Shown: positions 25,601-40,000, counted from the first letter of the stretch. The stretch: DNA of 64,000 bases from Baylisascaris procyonis (GCA_037389465.1 JAZARR010000272.1:614501-678500); one strand, 5' to 3'. Made by a program: numbers and translations. Notes: generated from the letters alone by a model not told the origin.

Positions 25601-28399
25601 ACCGTCAGACTGGATATCATAAGAACTTCAAAAGCACGAGTAACTGTATGTAAGCTACGAGCTCTGCCAATCCCGCAAGTGTTCTAGTATTTTAGATCCT
25701 AATCGATCCAAAGGCAGTGTTGCATTCGACCAGTAAATATATTTGACAGTCCTAAACCTTCAGTCAGTAACGTTCTAGCACTCAAGTTAGAAACCTACAG
25801 TGCATCATCTTCTGCATCTTTGCGAAGTTCTTGCGGTTGCGAAGTAATTGCAAAGGACATTTTTGTAATGCGCTTTGCAACTCTAGACTTCGCCAAGTTA
25901 TTGGCAGAGTAGAGTAAAATGCAAAATTGCATGTGATTGCAATCTCCCTTACACGTTTTTTGCAACTGCAAAAACCGACAAACTCAATGACTTTACCTGA
26001 GCAACTTAATTAATCAACAGTAAACAAGCAAAACATCTATAAACAATAACCAACAAACAATTATGAGCAGTCGCATAGCAAACGCGAATACACAAACGCA
26101 ATAGAGATTACTAAGTAACGATGGTGACTTAGAAGTGAAAAAAGGATCGACGGTATCAACCACAAATTTCAACAGCTCAAATACTACTGAAAAACTACTG
26201 CATCAGAGCACTGAGACTTCGAAAGAACAAATGCATAATTCATCGAAATGTTGATGTGTTCATTCCTCTGAAAGACCACTCGAAACCTACGCCTAAATTT
26301 GCTGAAAATCTGCTATGCCTCTTTACTCGATATGAAATTTATTTGCGCCATAATGCAGTAAAATGTTAAGAAAATACATCATAAGAATGCTTGCTCTATA
26401 GTAATCTTCTAGCAAGCTGTCAGCTAACGCATAAAATGCATGTTACTAAGTAGAATAAAACCGATACCATCGAAGAATCAATGTTATTTTGAGCTAAACA
26501 TATATAGAAAACATATATATATAGAAAACAGGCACGCCGGGACTGGATGGAGGACACGTGTATACTACATCGCTTTTTTACTTTGAAAAATAAAAAACAT
26601 GATAGACAGAACGACAAATTTACATAATCCATGTGGAAAAACAGCATAATTTGATGACTCTTTCCTTTTCTCATATGCCGGTTGCCAATATTAGACAAGT
26701 ATCTCACTTGCGGGCAAATAAATGGTATGATCCTGACCTCGATGACTCTTAAACCATTCGAGTGATATTGGTACAACGGATCTCTTCTCGGTGAGAAATC
26801 AACGCCCCTCTCTTTCCTTCTCCCTTTCCTCCAAATTTATCCCAGCAACTCATAATATTTGGCTAAACAGAGTTAAACGCCTATGGTTCATAAGAATAAA
26901 GAAACGCAGTGAAATAACATAGAAACATGCAAATCAGCATCGTTTCAAATGCTTCCATCACTGTCCCAAATGCTTCATAAAAGTTACTTATTCACCTGTC
27001 TAAGTGGAAATATTACACAATAGGAATAAGACTAATTAAGAAAGTACCCCTGAAGTCAACACCACTACAATAATCATTAATAGTTCTTTTCGCAAAGCTA
27101 CATGGGTATAAATAAAATCAACAACAGACGTACTGCTGTGGTCGACAAAGCTTCTTAAAAAATGTGAAGGAAATTGAAAATGACAAGAAATGAACTGATA
27201 GAGCAACAAAACTAGAAGGCTATATGTAAGTATATTAACTATTGTGTTGTGTGAAACAAACAGGCGAAGCATCATATGAGTGTGGAGGGAACACTTTTTT
27301 GGTGCATTTCAAAGAACAGTCGCAAAAAACAGAGGTACTATGAAGTATTTCATGAAACGGACCGTATCAATCAAGAATCCGCGATAATTTTCCATCCCAA
27401 TTACATGACAAAATAGAGCAAAATGCAAATGATTTTAGCAAGGAGAGGAAAAAAACTTTTCGTGTTCTGAAGGAAGAGAAGCAGTCAATTCGAGAGATAG
27501 TCCAGTGCTACCTTCACTCGAGACAAATTTCCTTTAAATTACATAAAAACTGTTTCCCGCCCTCGTTCTGTTAAGGCAGCCCATGTCAGTGTAACGAACA
27601 ATATGAGTGCAGGATAAAGAATGCCGAAATCAATGACTATACCCACAAATTCTGTCATCTATAAAAATTCAACGTCTATAGAAAAGTCGACGGATTTGCT
27701 GCCGGGTAATCATCATCGATGCCATCAACCGAAACTTTCATTTGCAAAGAATATAATTTCAACGTTTAATATTCGTAATATCAGAAGGACGAATGCAAGT
27801 TGATGTGATTTGCTGTGTGATTCAGCATGGAAGCCCTCAAGAGCGAATAACGAGATGCCGCATTTTTAGGGGTTGCAGACTTTAGATAATGGTCAAGTTT
27901 TGCACGACAGTGGAATCCATGCTGAGATGAGACATGCAGAGCATCCTTAGATATTATAAGAGGCAGAACTGGTGTATGCATAAGCGAATGCTTATCTAAG
28001 ATTTACTTATGATGTCACGCACTCTTCCACCGGCAATGAGTAAGAAGTTTTGAAAACATTAACTTTGAAGTTTTGTGAACATATTTCTGGTCATAAAACA
28101 AGCCGGATTTCACCAGTCTAGAGGCAGGTGTGCTCACAAACAATGCTTTCCTAATCGTAACGTTGCAATTTCTTTTCAGCAACCAACACGAAATGTGACA
28201 ACAGTAAAGAAGAAACTAAAGATGGAGAACCACTGTGTTCGCTTAGGAATATAAACAGGTAATGAGGGCTGAAACCTTATTATTAACAGTGTTGAATCAG
28301 TAAAGCGTATATGTATATCTGCAACAAACAAGCAACGAAAAGACTGCCCGCTGATCGAGTATGCTTCCATACTTAGCACTACAAATCTTCATGGGACAT
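22632..28399. other. Large intergenic region without recognised genes
   Basis: About 5.8 kb of AT-rich DNA between MULE element 1 and the OXA1L stop codon. It holds a CA-rich microsatellite near 23238-23275. A 143-codon minus-strand frame (24278-24709) has no recognisable motif and no convincing splice context. I see no tRNA or other RNA gene. Confidence 0.5.
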
Positions 28400-29720
28400 T
28401 CATCGCCTCACGATCGGCTTCCCTCGGCCTGCCTTCTTGAAACGTTGTGCGTCCTCTTCACCCATTTCCTCTAATGTGGGCGGACGAGCCTTTTGTTCTA
28501 AAAATAAATAAGGCATTGGCACCTAAAGTTGCTGATCGAATGAGTTGCACAATAACAACGCTTGCCAGCAAGTGAAAGATTTACCTCGGCATTTGTTACC
28601 TCACTATTTATCAAGCTAACAATGATTGTCTTGAGCACAACAAATGCTTGCATAAATTGCTTTTAGAAATGCAACTGTAAGTGAAAAACCATTTCGAGAG
28701 AGCAAATTTTTGAGAAATCTATTGCAATGATCTACGCATTTCTGAGATATTGCTCAAATGACGAATTTTTTGTACGAAGAATGTTCACTTATTTGAAGAA
28801 CATCTAGCTGCAACTTTTGACAGAAAATTTATGCTGATGTTAAGGGACGAACATGGATGCAAGTTCGCATTAACTAGTAAGCTAGCACTTAAGCCATCAC
28901 CTTTCTTCCTAACTATCCCCTCTTTCCCTCGTATAAGCCACATGAAAAATAGTTTAGCTGGTGGGGTCACGTCTTAAAATACACGCTAATACAGTAAGCA
29001 CTTGAAAGTGAAAGTACCATGTTATTAGAAATTCCTATTCCGGAAAGGAATGGAATAAAAATGAGCAATTTAGGAGTGAGGAGCGCCAACAAAACAATCA
29101 GTAAAGGTAATGAGCACATTCATGTTTCCGTGCATAGATTTATCAAAACTGATCATAATTCCCAACCACGCCTACAACAGTTTGATTATAAATTTGTAAA
29201 TGGTACATTAGATGGTCGTATATTTCGTGATTAGTTGCTGGAAAACAATAAATTAATAAACCTTTATAATTTTTGTAAACAGCAGCAATGGTGCTCAGTT
29301 CTCCTGCTTTCCTTTCGTACTTTACAACCGGCGGTATATTTAACGCTTTGCGTATGGTAGGCATCTTGAATAACATCGAGTAAATTAGCGAAATAAAGTT
29401 CGATGTGCACCAATATACGCAGAGGCCCTATAAAGAGCATTTATAGACACATTTGAACAGGAGCAATTGCCTGAAGATAACGTCCAAGATTTCAATTTTC
29501 GTGATTTGAGAACTATTTTATCCAATACAAGTTCATTCTTTGAAAACTTTACTATTTTGAATAGAACCGTTTACGATGTACATGGATGGAATGTTGTGTG
29601 GCTGTTGCAAACTACTTAATTCACGCTTCAGCGTGCCTTACTTTGCAGCTTGCTGTGATTTGCATGTAAGCTGCTAAATCCAACAGGATGTTTATCTGAG
29701 AGAGGCTAAACATTGTTCGA

Positions 29721-29790
<70 letters not shown>

Positions 29791-32700
29791 TCCGACCACT
29801 GTAAAATCCAAACAATTTTTTTGCATCTTCAAATATCCTCAACTTTCTAAGAGGCTCATTAAAACTGAATTATGGTATAGGGAACCAACCGGATTGTACT
29901 TCACCTCTTCCTTCCCCCTCCCCCACTAAATTTCGTAACTACAGCTTTAGTGGTAGTCGAATCAAAATTACATGGCAGAGGTATACGCATAAATACGCAA
30001 AAACACGACGCTAATGAGCCTTTGTAAAGGGAATCGGCAAAGGTGCATAAAAATTAGTGTTGTTATTTCTAGAATTGGTAAAAACGAAGCGTAAGTTCCG
30101 CACCAAAGTATTAAATTAGTAATCATATTCCACACACCATATCTACAATGAAGTCCTATTTATCTTCCTATCGCTATGTGTAGAAAAGCAGTATAACTAC
30201 CCGTTTTTATAAAACATCGCTCAACGCCTCAACCAATCAATTGTCTCAAAAAACGTTATGTGGAAGCAATAAAAAAGAATAAGAAACGATACGAAAGATG
30301 ATGCGAGGAACCTCTTAACTAATGGATTAAGTTATTGCAAAAGAAACAAACCGAAGCGAAACGTGAACTGACGACGAAGATAAACAACGGCAAACCATAT
30401 AGCATACCCAATCGCATACCCGGCCCCATCTGATCGGTTGACGTACCCATCTCGATACCAACCTTCAAAAACCTCATATACAATGTTGTTCAAGGGAAGA
30501 GACACTTTAGGAATCTATATATTTCTGGAACCGTATTGCCATCGGTTCTCCCTCTCATTCCCCTCTCCCTCACTCTTGATATTTTGATCTTCGTTCATCC
30601 CTCCACTAGTTTTATGATATCATCGAAAAGTTCATGGCAATAAAATTGAAGGGACATGTTTTTGGGCAGCCACGCACTAAAGCAAACGTGTTTATATCTA
30701 AAAGATAACAATGAATGTGAACTCACTCGAGCGACAATGCCCATTGTCACAGCGGAAATCAACGGCAGTGCATAATAAGGGTCTGGGACAGTAAGATCGG
30801 TAAACCAAAGCGCTCCACCAGTAGCCCAGCCAGGAAAACTGAAAGAAATATGACTCTTTCTTCTTGTGGGACGACTTGCCATTCTTTAAAAAAAACTATA
30901 TTCGTAATATAACGGAGCGGACATCCTGATTTCATAATAAAGACGAACAAAACTAAAATTTCAGCAGGAAAAAGTTCAGTAATATTTTACTCCATTACAA
31001 AGGGCATCAACGGCTGCCAGTCAACCTATAAGAATTGCCACCACAATAAACCTACTGAATGTAACGATTAAGAGAGAAATTCTAGTCGCACCAATGGAGA
31101 ACGGTAACTCATAATGTATTGCGACCATCGACAACAAACAAGGCAAACCGACGGGTGGCTATTTTTTGTGTGTCACCGTTTCATATAGCTGCATTCTTTT
31201 TTGCTTATGGGAAAGTTTATTGCAATTCGACCGTGATGTTAAACTTACAGAATTGGCTATTCAAGGATCGAGGAGTGTTTTCAGGACTATTAAAGAATGT
31301 TCAATAAGAAACTAACTTCACATCAACCATTCTTCGAATCGCAAAGAATTGAGTGGCAAAAACACCACCATTAGCAAGAATTATAAGGAATTGCCTCCCG
31401 AGACGAATGTCCTTCGATTTGAGGAAATCGCGCTGTTCCAGAAACACCTGCTGCTCTGAAAAAGAAACTTCCGAAAATGCCCATACATTCGTAACTTCCG
31501 GATGTGATACAATACGATTGTAAACGTTATGGTGAGTGAGGAACTGTGACTGTGGAAGATGTAGTTGAAAGGCGAAAGAAGTGAAGCTAGGAATACTGCG
31601 CATTTAAGCACGCTCTCTGTTACAGTTCCGCATATGTGCGCAGGCTTTTAACCAATAACACTTGTGTTATAACAAAAAAAGACCCATGCAGTTTTCATCA
31701 TCAAAACCAGCTGGATAAAAACAACATATAACGGCAGTCGCGTTAGCTTATTCCTCACTTTTAGCAGGCATTTAATAATACGGCACTAAACTTATACGGC
31801 GATCAGAATATTCTACACAGGACATTACTGTCAAATCTATAATCATATCAAAAGAAAGCAGCAAAATGAGGGACAAAAGATTCCCATTTTGCCCAATGAG
31901 TGGACAATCTTTCCAGAAAATCTCCATGTCTAAAGGACATTCGAAAACCTTCAAAAGAAAATTCAACAGAGATTTCAAAGGTCATTTGTTCGCCACCCCT
32001 CAGCATTATTCTACGCCCTGCAAAATTAAAATGTTGCTCTAACTATACTGCACAATAAAATAGTGAGAACAAAACTGACGCAGTAGGTTATTTCCTTCCT
32101 TCTTTGCGTCCATAATTCTTTCTCGAAATTCGTCCAATTCCTTCTTGTACATACTCTGCTTGGCTACCAACTTCTGTGACATTATTGGCACAAACACCAT
32201 TGCCAACCGAAGACACATCGTCGCTGAACGTAAAAAATTGAGTGCATGATAGTTAGGGGGTGTGTTTTGGCTGCGAAAAAAAGAGTTTGAAAAAAGAACA
32301 TCAACTTATTCGACTTTTCAGCTTTGTCCAACCTTCCCAACACAGCCATAATTTGCGACCACACAAGTGAACTTAGAAATTGCACCTATCTTGCTCGATA
32401 CTTGCATAATAAGTGGGAAGGACCTATGTCCCCATGTGTGCATTTAGAAAGGCATGACATTTTCAGACTACCTTCGTGGTGCACCAGTCTTCAACATGTC
32501 GATTAAAGACTTCAGACTTCACGCTTCAATAGGAGTGAAGGCACCGTCTTTTAAAAATGCAGAAACATGCTGCGCTTCTCCTTCCTTTTCGTATGCGATA
32601 GATGCTGCATGCGTTCTCCATATTGTATATATAATGCCCACAAAATGGCATCCTTTTTCTAGTCGTAACAGCACTGGACCTTATTTACTTTTACAGTCTT

Positions 32701-33943
32701 CCATTGATGTTTTTCTTTCTTCTTTCAACTCCCTGTCTTTTTACACTGCTTTCTACGGCAGCCTGCTCTTCTCCATGGAAAGTTCCCTATATTATCGCAC
32801 CTCCTTCTCTCCCCCCCCCCCCTCCTCATCTACTTGGATATATTTGGTGCGCAAGGGCACAGATGACGGTGCAACAACCAATAACATTTGCCAGTCCTTC
32901 TCACCAACCGGAGGACAAGTGAAAAAAGCAACAACGCCAAATAGCTACTAAATTCAACTCTACCGAAATCAACCTTTCAAATTGGAATAATGGATTCTTT
33001 GGAAATATTATCCCTAGAGTGTCTATGAACTCTTTTCCTGTTTTTTTTGGATTAGCAATTTCGAAGGTACATACCACACATAATCGTTGTCCACCACGGC
33101 AAATCGAGATGATTATGCATCGCCTCAAGTGCCATACGAAAATATCCAGAAGGTTTCCACCAACTTATAAGACCCAATTCGTTTAGAACGCTACGTCCAG
33201 TCGCAGCCAACTCCTCTATAGACATTGATGGCTCTGGAGGGATTGGAATCGGTGGCAAACCAGGTATGTTCTACAACCGCACAACTTTAATTGGGGTAAC
33301 CGAAGTTGCCACTTACCATCCGCGCCCTTCCCCCTTCCATCCAGTCGCGACTGCGAAGAAGACAACGATGGATAAGCTTTAAATTGCAAAGGAAACAACA
33401 ATGAGGTGAGTTTGCTATTTTTTGCGTGAACAATGCTGGAAAGAGAACAAAACTACCACGAAACAAGAGCAGCAAGCAAAGGGGTGAAGGTTTTTGGATA
33501 TGTTCATGCATGAGCTCTTAATTATTAATGAGAACATTAGGCTCGTCATCTGCTTACCTGCAAATCTCATCATTAATATGAGTCTGACGTAGGTCTTTAA
33601 TAAATTACAGAACTCTAATATTGGAATGTTGTGATTTCTAATTTCCAACTGCAACAAAATTTCTATTTACAGTAACTCGCACAGGAAGTTACGTAAAGAA
33701 GACGGCGAACGACATCAAGAATTTATTTTACCTTTCAAGGTACTTTAATTAATTGTGTCGAAAACTTACCATAACATCTTCAGTTAAACCGAAGATCTTC
33801 TCGGCGGAAGACGAGTATCGCAAATGAATCGTCATAGTCGGTATGCGTGACGATGCTGGTCGCAACGCAGAACGAAGTGCTGATGAAGTGGGACCTGTGA
33901 AGAAGCATCTGCGCACAGCGATCCGCAGCGTCACTGAGAGCAT
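28400..33943 (-). CDS. OXA1L: Mitochondrial inner-membrane insertase Oxa1L
   Basis: Oxa1/YidC-family insertases place membrane proteins, including respiratory-chain subunits, into the mitochondrial inner membrane. Minus-strand exons: 33943-33770, 33270-33075, 32223-32080, 31455 to about 31313, 30838-30727, 30462-30352, 29427-29262, 28497-28400. The first 58 residues are Arg- and Ser-rich with no acidic residues early (MLSVTLRIAVRRCFF), a typical presequence. Conserved parts follow: HLDLPWWTTIMC with CLRLAMVFVPIMSQKLV (first membrane segment), NGGVFATQFFAIRRMV, ALWFTDLTVPDPYYALPL (family signature), GLCVYWCTSNFISLIY and MPTIRKALNIP. The C-terminus is basic (RFKKAGRGKPIVRR), as in ribosome-binding Oxa1 tails. 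All joins are in phase except exon 4 to exon 5, which is off by one base. The predicted length of about 380 residues fits the family. Confidence 0.9.
29724..29786. repeat. (TA)n microsatellite
   Basis: About 63 bases of uninterrupted TA repeat in the intron of the OXA1L gene between exons 6 and 7 (29428-30351). Confidence 0.95.
32811..32822. repeat. C homopolymer
   Basis: Twelve consecutive C within the OXA1L intron 32224-33074. This intron also carries a long plus-strand open frame that I regard as chance. Confidence 0.9.
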
Positions 33944-33951
33944 TTCTAACC

Positions 33952-33953
33952 CT
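33952..33953 (-). promoter_or_regulatory. Probable spliced-leader acceptor of OXA1L
   Basis: On the minus strand TTTCATTGCAG ends here, eight bases before the ATG at 33943. This is typical spacing for nematode trans-splicing. It also supports choosing that ATG as the start. Confidence 0.5.
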
Positions 33954-35334
33954 GCAATGAAACGAACGTGACGATATGGCTGCACAGCTACTGGTTTGGC
34001 CATAGGTAACGCTGTAGGAGGTCTGGGATGGGACAAGGGAGGAGAGCGTGAAGTTGAAGCTTACAGCTTTCTCGGCATGACTGAAAGAATTTTCGCTATT
34101 AGTCGGCCAGGCATGTAACTGTGGACGAAACATACTGTTAAGTGGGATGTGCTTCACTATCGCCTTCCGAGGTCGTGCCCCGGTGTTTAAAATAAGTGAA
34201 TAATTTTTCAAAATTCATCGACAAACACATGACTCCCGAATGAAATCTTTCGCTGGACATTCCTTACATAGGTGTGTCTCTAAGCAGCAGTGATTATAAC
34301 GAAGCATTAGACGACCTAGTTGAAGGGGGATGAATCGTCACAGCTTCCTTGCACTTCCCTGCACAAGGAAGCTACTTCCCTTGCAGCGGTTCATGCCACC
34401 TGACTCACGCCGAAGCTTCCTGCACTACCTGTGAGTAGCATCATTTCTTTTTTTTTCGGTGGAGGAGGGCTACCAAACGTCCTGAGATTCCCATTTGCTT
34501 CGTGTACGAGTGAGATCGGAAATGGCTGTTGACGCCATTCAGAAGGATGAAAGCAAACACATCACAATGCAAACCAGAAGCCTTAACAGTGCGTCCTGCG
34601 CCTATAGCAGACTTCCTTCAGTCCCATTCGTATGTTGTACAATAGGAATGCGTAGCACTCGGGTTAGCCCAGCAAAGCAGTAGGACTCACTAACTACCAT
34701 TCGCCCCACTCACCCTTCAGCCCCTTTGTAATCGCGACAACAGGAAGCTTTGCCATCATGCATCCGCGAAATGATGTATGACTGCTTGCACACTCACTTG
34801 CTCATCCACCTCTCGTTCTCCCATCCACCAGATGCATTTGCAAGTGTGCATCAATCTGAATATCACAGAACTGTAAGTTCCAGTGGAGTTGATTAAAAAT
34901 TTGCATTTTATGAATGCAAAAAATGCAAATTGACTGTTTCAGTGGAAGTGACCACAAAATCGAATATATTCATGTGGAAATTAAGTTCTTCGATATCGAT
35001 AAAGCAGCAAAATTACGGCCAGATAACATAATCGCTAGGCGGTCTTTCGTAGTCATAGCTGCAACAATTCACCTCTACGATGAAGCCGTACAGGAAATGA
35101 AGGGAGGGGAGGCGTTGATACTTCGTCCTCCATTCAATAAAGGAAAGTAAGGAGGTAAACGTTATTATAGGCATTAGGAATTGAAATGCTGCCACATTAT
35201 AGCACAGTAAAAAAAGTGGCACTATTGCAGAGAACAACCGTATGCCGGTTGGGAACCGCGAACGGAGTTGAGCTTGTGCTTCACTTTGCGTACGTACCAT
35301 TACCATACTCTGCACTCTGCAAGCTGATAGTAAC
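33954..35334. other. Intergenic DNA upstream of OXA1L
   Basis: This should contain the OXA1L promoter. Near 34335-34375 an imperfect inverted repeat (AGCTTCCTTGCAC and GCACAAGGAAGCT) could form a small hairpin. I recognise no gene. Confidence 0.45.
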
Positions 35335-37016
35335 GGGGTCGGCGCACTTAGCCAAAAAGAGACGGAGAGAGACCGCGCGCGTCTCCAGCTAGCGACGCGG
35401 CACTGATCACACCGAAATAAATCGTCGCAATAAATGTGAAAATATACAGTAAGAAAAGGAGCTTCGAACAACAGATTTCAACACATTCGAAAGAGCATTA
35501 AAAGCTCTATCAGAATCAAAAATAATCTCGGACAAAAACAAGAACTTTTCTATAAGATCAATTTCTTATATGCAGTGCAACTGACATAAATTGCAGTGTC
35601 GCCTTATCCATTACCTCATGCGTTATAGTTGTGCATTTATGATATTGTTGTTAATGAAGAACTCAATTCATGACACTGCTTGACGATTTAATGAATTGAC
35701 AAAATCATTCATAAATTAGATTAAACTCGTTGTGGCTTCTTATGAATGGATCTTTCATGCGATTGTTACATGCAGCATTATGAATTCTTCAATTCGACAC
35801 TTATGGGTTTCCTTCGTTTCATTTCTTTCCTATGTAGGCATACTGATAATGGCCATTGTAAGTTCGCTTGATGATAGAAAGGCGAACCGACTCATTCAGC
35901 ATGTGGTTAATTGTATTGTCATACGTTGATTGCATGCAACATAGGTAACTTGCACGTGTGGCAAGTGCTTCTTTAGACGTTATTCAGCCATTCTAGATTG
36001 GTGGTTCTTGATAGCCCCATCTTCTTCTCATCTCGTCTACATCCTGGAAATGGCTTTATAGCTATAGTTGTGCTCTTCAGTGGTCGTTTCACTGCTTACA
36101 TTGAAAGTTCCCTGCCTTGTAAACACTTGTGGTCCGCTGCCATGAAAATTTCAATTCTTCCAATTGGTAGTATGCAGCGTTCGAATCGCTTTTCCCTTCT
36201 CCATCCTGACGGGTCTATGTCGGAAAGCAAGTGTTGTATGCAATCAGCATATGGCAATGCAGTTAACCACATGCTGAATGCGTCGGTTGGCTTTTCTATC
36301 GTCCAGGGAACTTACAATGCCCATTATCAGTATGCATATACAGGAAAGAAACGAAATGAAGGAAACCCATAACTGTCGAATTGAAGCATTCATAATGGTG
36401 CATGTAACAATCGCATGAAAGATCCATCCATAAGGAGCCACAACGAGTTTAATGTAATTTATGAATGATTTTGTCAGTTCATTAGACCGTCAAGGTGTGT
36501 CATGAATTGAGTTTTTCGTTAACAACAATGTCATAAATGCACAACTATAACGCATGAGAGAATGGATGAGGCGACACTGCAATTTATGTCACTTGCACGT
36601 CATATAAAAAATCGATCTTATAGAAAAGTTCTTGCTTTTGTCGAAGATTATTTTTGATTCTGATAGAGCTTTTAATTTTCTTTCGAATGTACCTGGTCAC
36701 TCTTCCCAAATCTTGTTCCTTTATACAGTTATAGGCCCTGATTTATCGATGACCATGCAATTTTCCTCAATTGCACGTCATATAAAAATTGGATCTAATA
36801 GAAAAGTTCTTGTTTTTATCCGAGATTATTTTTGATTCTGATAGAGCTTTTAATGCTCTTTCGAATGCGTCGAAATCTGTTGTCCGAATCTCATTTCCTT
36901 ACTGTATATTTTCAAATTTATTGTGACGATTTTTTTCAGAGTGACCAGTGCCGCGTCGCTCGCTGAAGACGCGCGCGGTCTCTCTCCGTCTCTTTTCGGC
37001 TAAGTGCGCCGACCCC
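35335..37016. mobile_element. MULE element 3, non-autonomous foldback copy
   Basis: A 1.68-kb element. Both tips are of the GGGGTCGGCGCAC type, in inverted orientation, followed by the same subterminal sequence (AGACGGAGAGAGACCGCGCGCG and the ACATTCGAAAGAGC unit). The arms run almost to the centre. Internal sequence near 35640-35980 and, inverted, near 36170-36440 matches the stretch between transposase tail and OTU frame in elements 1 and 2 (compare GACCCGTCAGG and CCAACCGACGCA). It encodes no domain. Flanking nine-mers (GATAGTAAC and TCGATCTCC) do not match, so no duplication is visible. Confidence 0.85.
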
Positions 37017-40000
37017 TCGATCTCCACCTAACAACGTTTGGAGTCGCTGGCCTATATCCAGCGAGGTGTTGAATATTTTTGTGGTACTCTTTTACAGTCT
37101 TATGTTTCTGCGTTGTATAATTAGTGGTCATTGCATCGTTCACACGCATCATTACGTGTGTATGCGCTTTGCAGATATCATTAAACGCGATAACACATTT
37201 ACAGGCAGATGCATCAAACTAGCTTCTTTCAAGTCATCTTCGTTAACCTCTCTCCAGCTGAGCTGCAGAAAACTTATAAAATTTGCAGTATTCAAGAATG
37301 AATGCGAAAATGTTCACGAAATACTACGAGAACTCTTTGCACTAGCATGAGATGTTCCAACTTATGCTTTCCCTTCACTCTTTTCAGTTTTGCCAAAGAA
37401 TTCCGCTCGTTCTCGGGGAAAGGTCACCTTGCCAAGTCACCAACTTCTCTTCTCTGCTCGAATAATATTGCCTCGTCGAGTTTGATGTTTCTTCTCTTTC
37501 CTTATATTATTTCATATAAGAATTAATTCGTCCACAATATGGGTTTTCTTCGTTCGGATGAAATCATTTCTGAGGTTCTCTTTTTCGATTAGCCTTTATA
37601 CCTAAGAAAGATATAGGGCTAATCATTTAATATGAAGTATTTCTATCATCATCGGTCGGCATCATAGATATGCATTGCTTTTTTATTTAAAATGCATGGC
37701 TTTAACAATTCACAAACATTGCGATGTTGGATTTGTCATCCTCGACTATTGCGCCTTCAATAATCAGCAATAGTTCAATTTTAAGAGGGTTTCAGGATGC
37801 CTCTGGGTGCATTATTCAAGCCGTTCGGTTGTTTCAGTCTAGCGGTGCGCTATAATGTCCTTGGCACAGGAACAATTTCAGCCCTTGCTATTTTCCGTTC
37901 AAGATGAATCTCAAGCTGAAGAAGCGTATGCTCTCGCTTTCAATTCTTTTTTTTAAATCTCGAATTCTAGCTCATTTGGTAGGTGAATAGAGATTGAAAG
38001 TGAACATGAGAGTGAGTAATAAGAGGGATACCATCGTTTTACTGAAAGAAGGAGATGGGAGATGGGAGGAGGACGAAATGAACTTTCACTTGAGTTTTAA
38101 TTTGGGAAGGTCGCTTTGAAATCGTGATTTCGCTTTTTCCTCTTATTATTGGTTAATTTAGTGTCTGGAATTAAATCATCTTAAAAACAATAAGAGATGA
38201 AGGGTAAAATTAGTATTCGGTTGGAACGCATTCTTACAAGTACCGGCGAAGCGCACAGAAAAGAGAGGATAGGCATAGGGTTTGATGTACATAAGTGCAT
38301 GTTTTGAGTGACTAATACATGATAGTTGACATAATTGCTGACATGTAATATAAGAAATTGTAATGGACATCCAAAACAGGAGCAAGTCATTATGCACCTT
38401 TCAGCACCAAGAGATTGGGATAGGACGTAGAGATGAGTGTTATATTGGGGAATACGTTAGAAAAGTATGTCATGTGCAATGCGTCGGATATTACATGAAG
38501 GTTGAAATATGTAAGTAGGTTCCTAAAATGGGTTAGTTATTTCACTTCGGCTTTTTTTAGGAAGTTCATTACAAATGGGAACAGTTTGGCTCTGAAAGGT
38601 GTATGGAATGTTTTTCATTTTGCGTGGATTATAAACCAGTTGAAAGTAGTAAGGATGCAGATTTCAGGTGAGGGCGAATAGTAATCTCAACTAATGTTAC
38701 GTCCTAGTAACCGTGACTCCTGTGGTTTTTTTCCGCAGGAAAAGTGCCGATTAATAAGCGGTTCATTTTAAGTGACCGGTTCGTTATGAAACAGCTTATT
38801 GTAGCATATTTCCACGATAGAGGTCACTAGAGTCCAAGAAGATGAACGATGAGCAGAGATGTTGAATGGCTGAGAATACCTCTAGTGGCATATTATGTAT
38901 TCCCTTCAGAGGTGATCTGAAGTGCTATGCGTACTTTACTGTAACCGATTTAACTTCTTAGAGCAGATTTCCTTTTCCACCACAGTTTATTCAATGAGTT
39001 TTTCGATTTGCGAGCAGCAGTATTCTTAGGCAGTAGGAAGACTCGCTTTGTGCATATGTTCATCTGCAAGTTTTTTGTGATATGCATCTGAAGGACAGAT
39101 TATTGAGTGGCTCCTGTAACGTCAGCATACAACAGATTCTGCAGTGAGAGGAGGGGAGTAGGGAAGGGCCCCTAGTGGTCGTGAAACGGTGCTTGGCATG
39201 CATCGCCGTCGGACACCGGCACTGGGCACATTCGCACAGTACACTGGTTAGCTTCGATTGAGAGAATTTGGGTCTTCATCGCTGAGAATGATCGAAAAGC
39301 AGCAAAATTTGCCGAGACGGTCGATGCGCGTATGAAAACACGAGGCGGATGACTAATTCTGATGCGAAGAATACTGAGGGAGCACCACTTCCTAGCTTGG
39401 AATCACCGAGGTACACCAGCGGAACAACGTTTGTCGTATCCTTTGTAAAAAAAGTGCTTGTGTGTGGTGTTCCTTATGGTAGTAAAGGTAGTAAACATAC
39501 ATGTGGCAGTAAAAAGACACTTGTTTATTACATCAGTTGACTGTCTTCTGTTTTATAAACCTGAATGAGGCTAGTGGAAGGTTCAGGCAGTCGGAATGCT
39601 CTAAAATAATACTTATGTTCAGTGCAAAGCGAAGCAATGAATCTTTGCACCCAGTAGATGGAAAATGTGATTTCCTGGGCGTGTTATAAAGGAGCTATTG
39701 CCTCCTCGCGCACACTTTTACGGACCTGCCGCTTTCAGCGCAATTTTTATCGCGTATCATCTTGCTGCCTTTTTGCGATATTGATTGGCATCGATATGCT
39801 ATATATAAGTATTCGAATGAGGGAATATTTACTGATTGAGGCATTTCAATTCTTTCTGTAAACATGAGTCACGCCTGGCAATTTCAGACAAGCCGAAGCA
39901 GATTAATCTGTCACATGTGACATTCCCATTCCACCTTCCTGTGGGCCTTCTATAGAGCCTAAAAATAATAAACATCCCGACAAAGCTATGCCCTGACTGA

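Noticed and set aside
31880..32015. Candidate extra OXA1L exon after an AATTTTGCAG acceptor
   Set aside because: The translation does not resemble the family, and the exon ending at 32080 joins directly in phase to 31455, giving a continuous Oxa1-like sequence.
32454..32951. 165-codon plus-strand frame
   Set aside because: It lies in an OXA1L intron on the opposite strand, includes a C homopolymer, and has no domain.
39200..39351. Open stretch on the plus strand reading TVHWLASIERIWVFIAENDR
   Set aside because: There is an in-frame stop just upstream, no ATG and no acceptor between that stop and the stretch, so it is probably chance.
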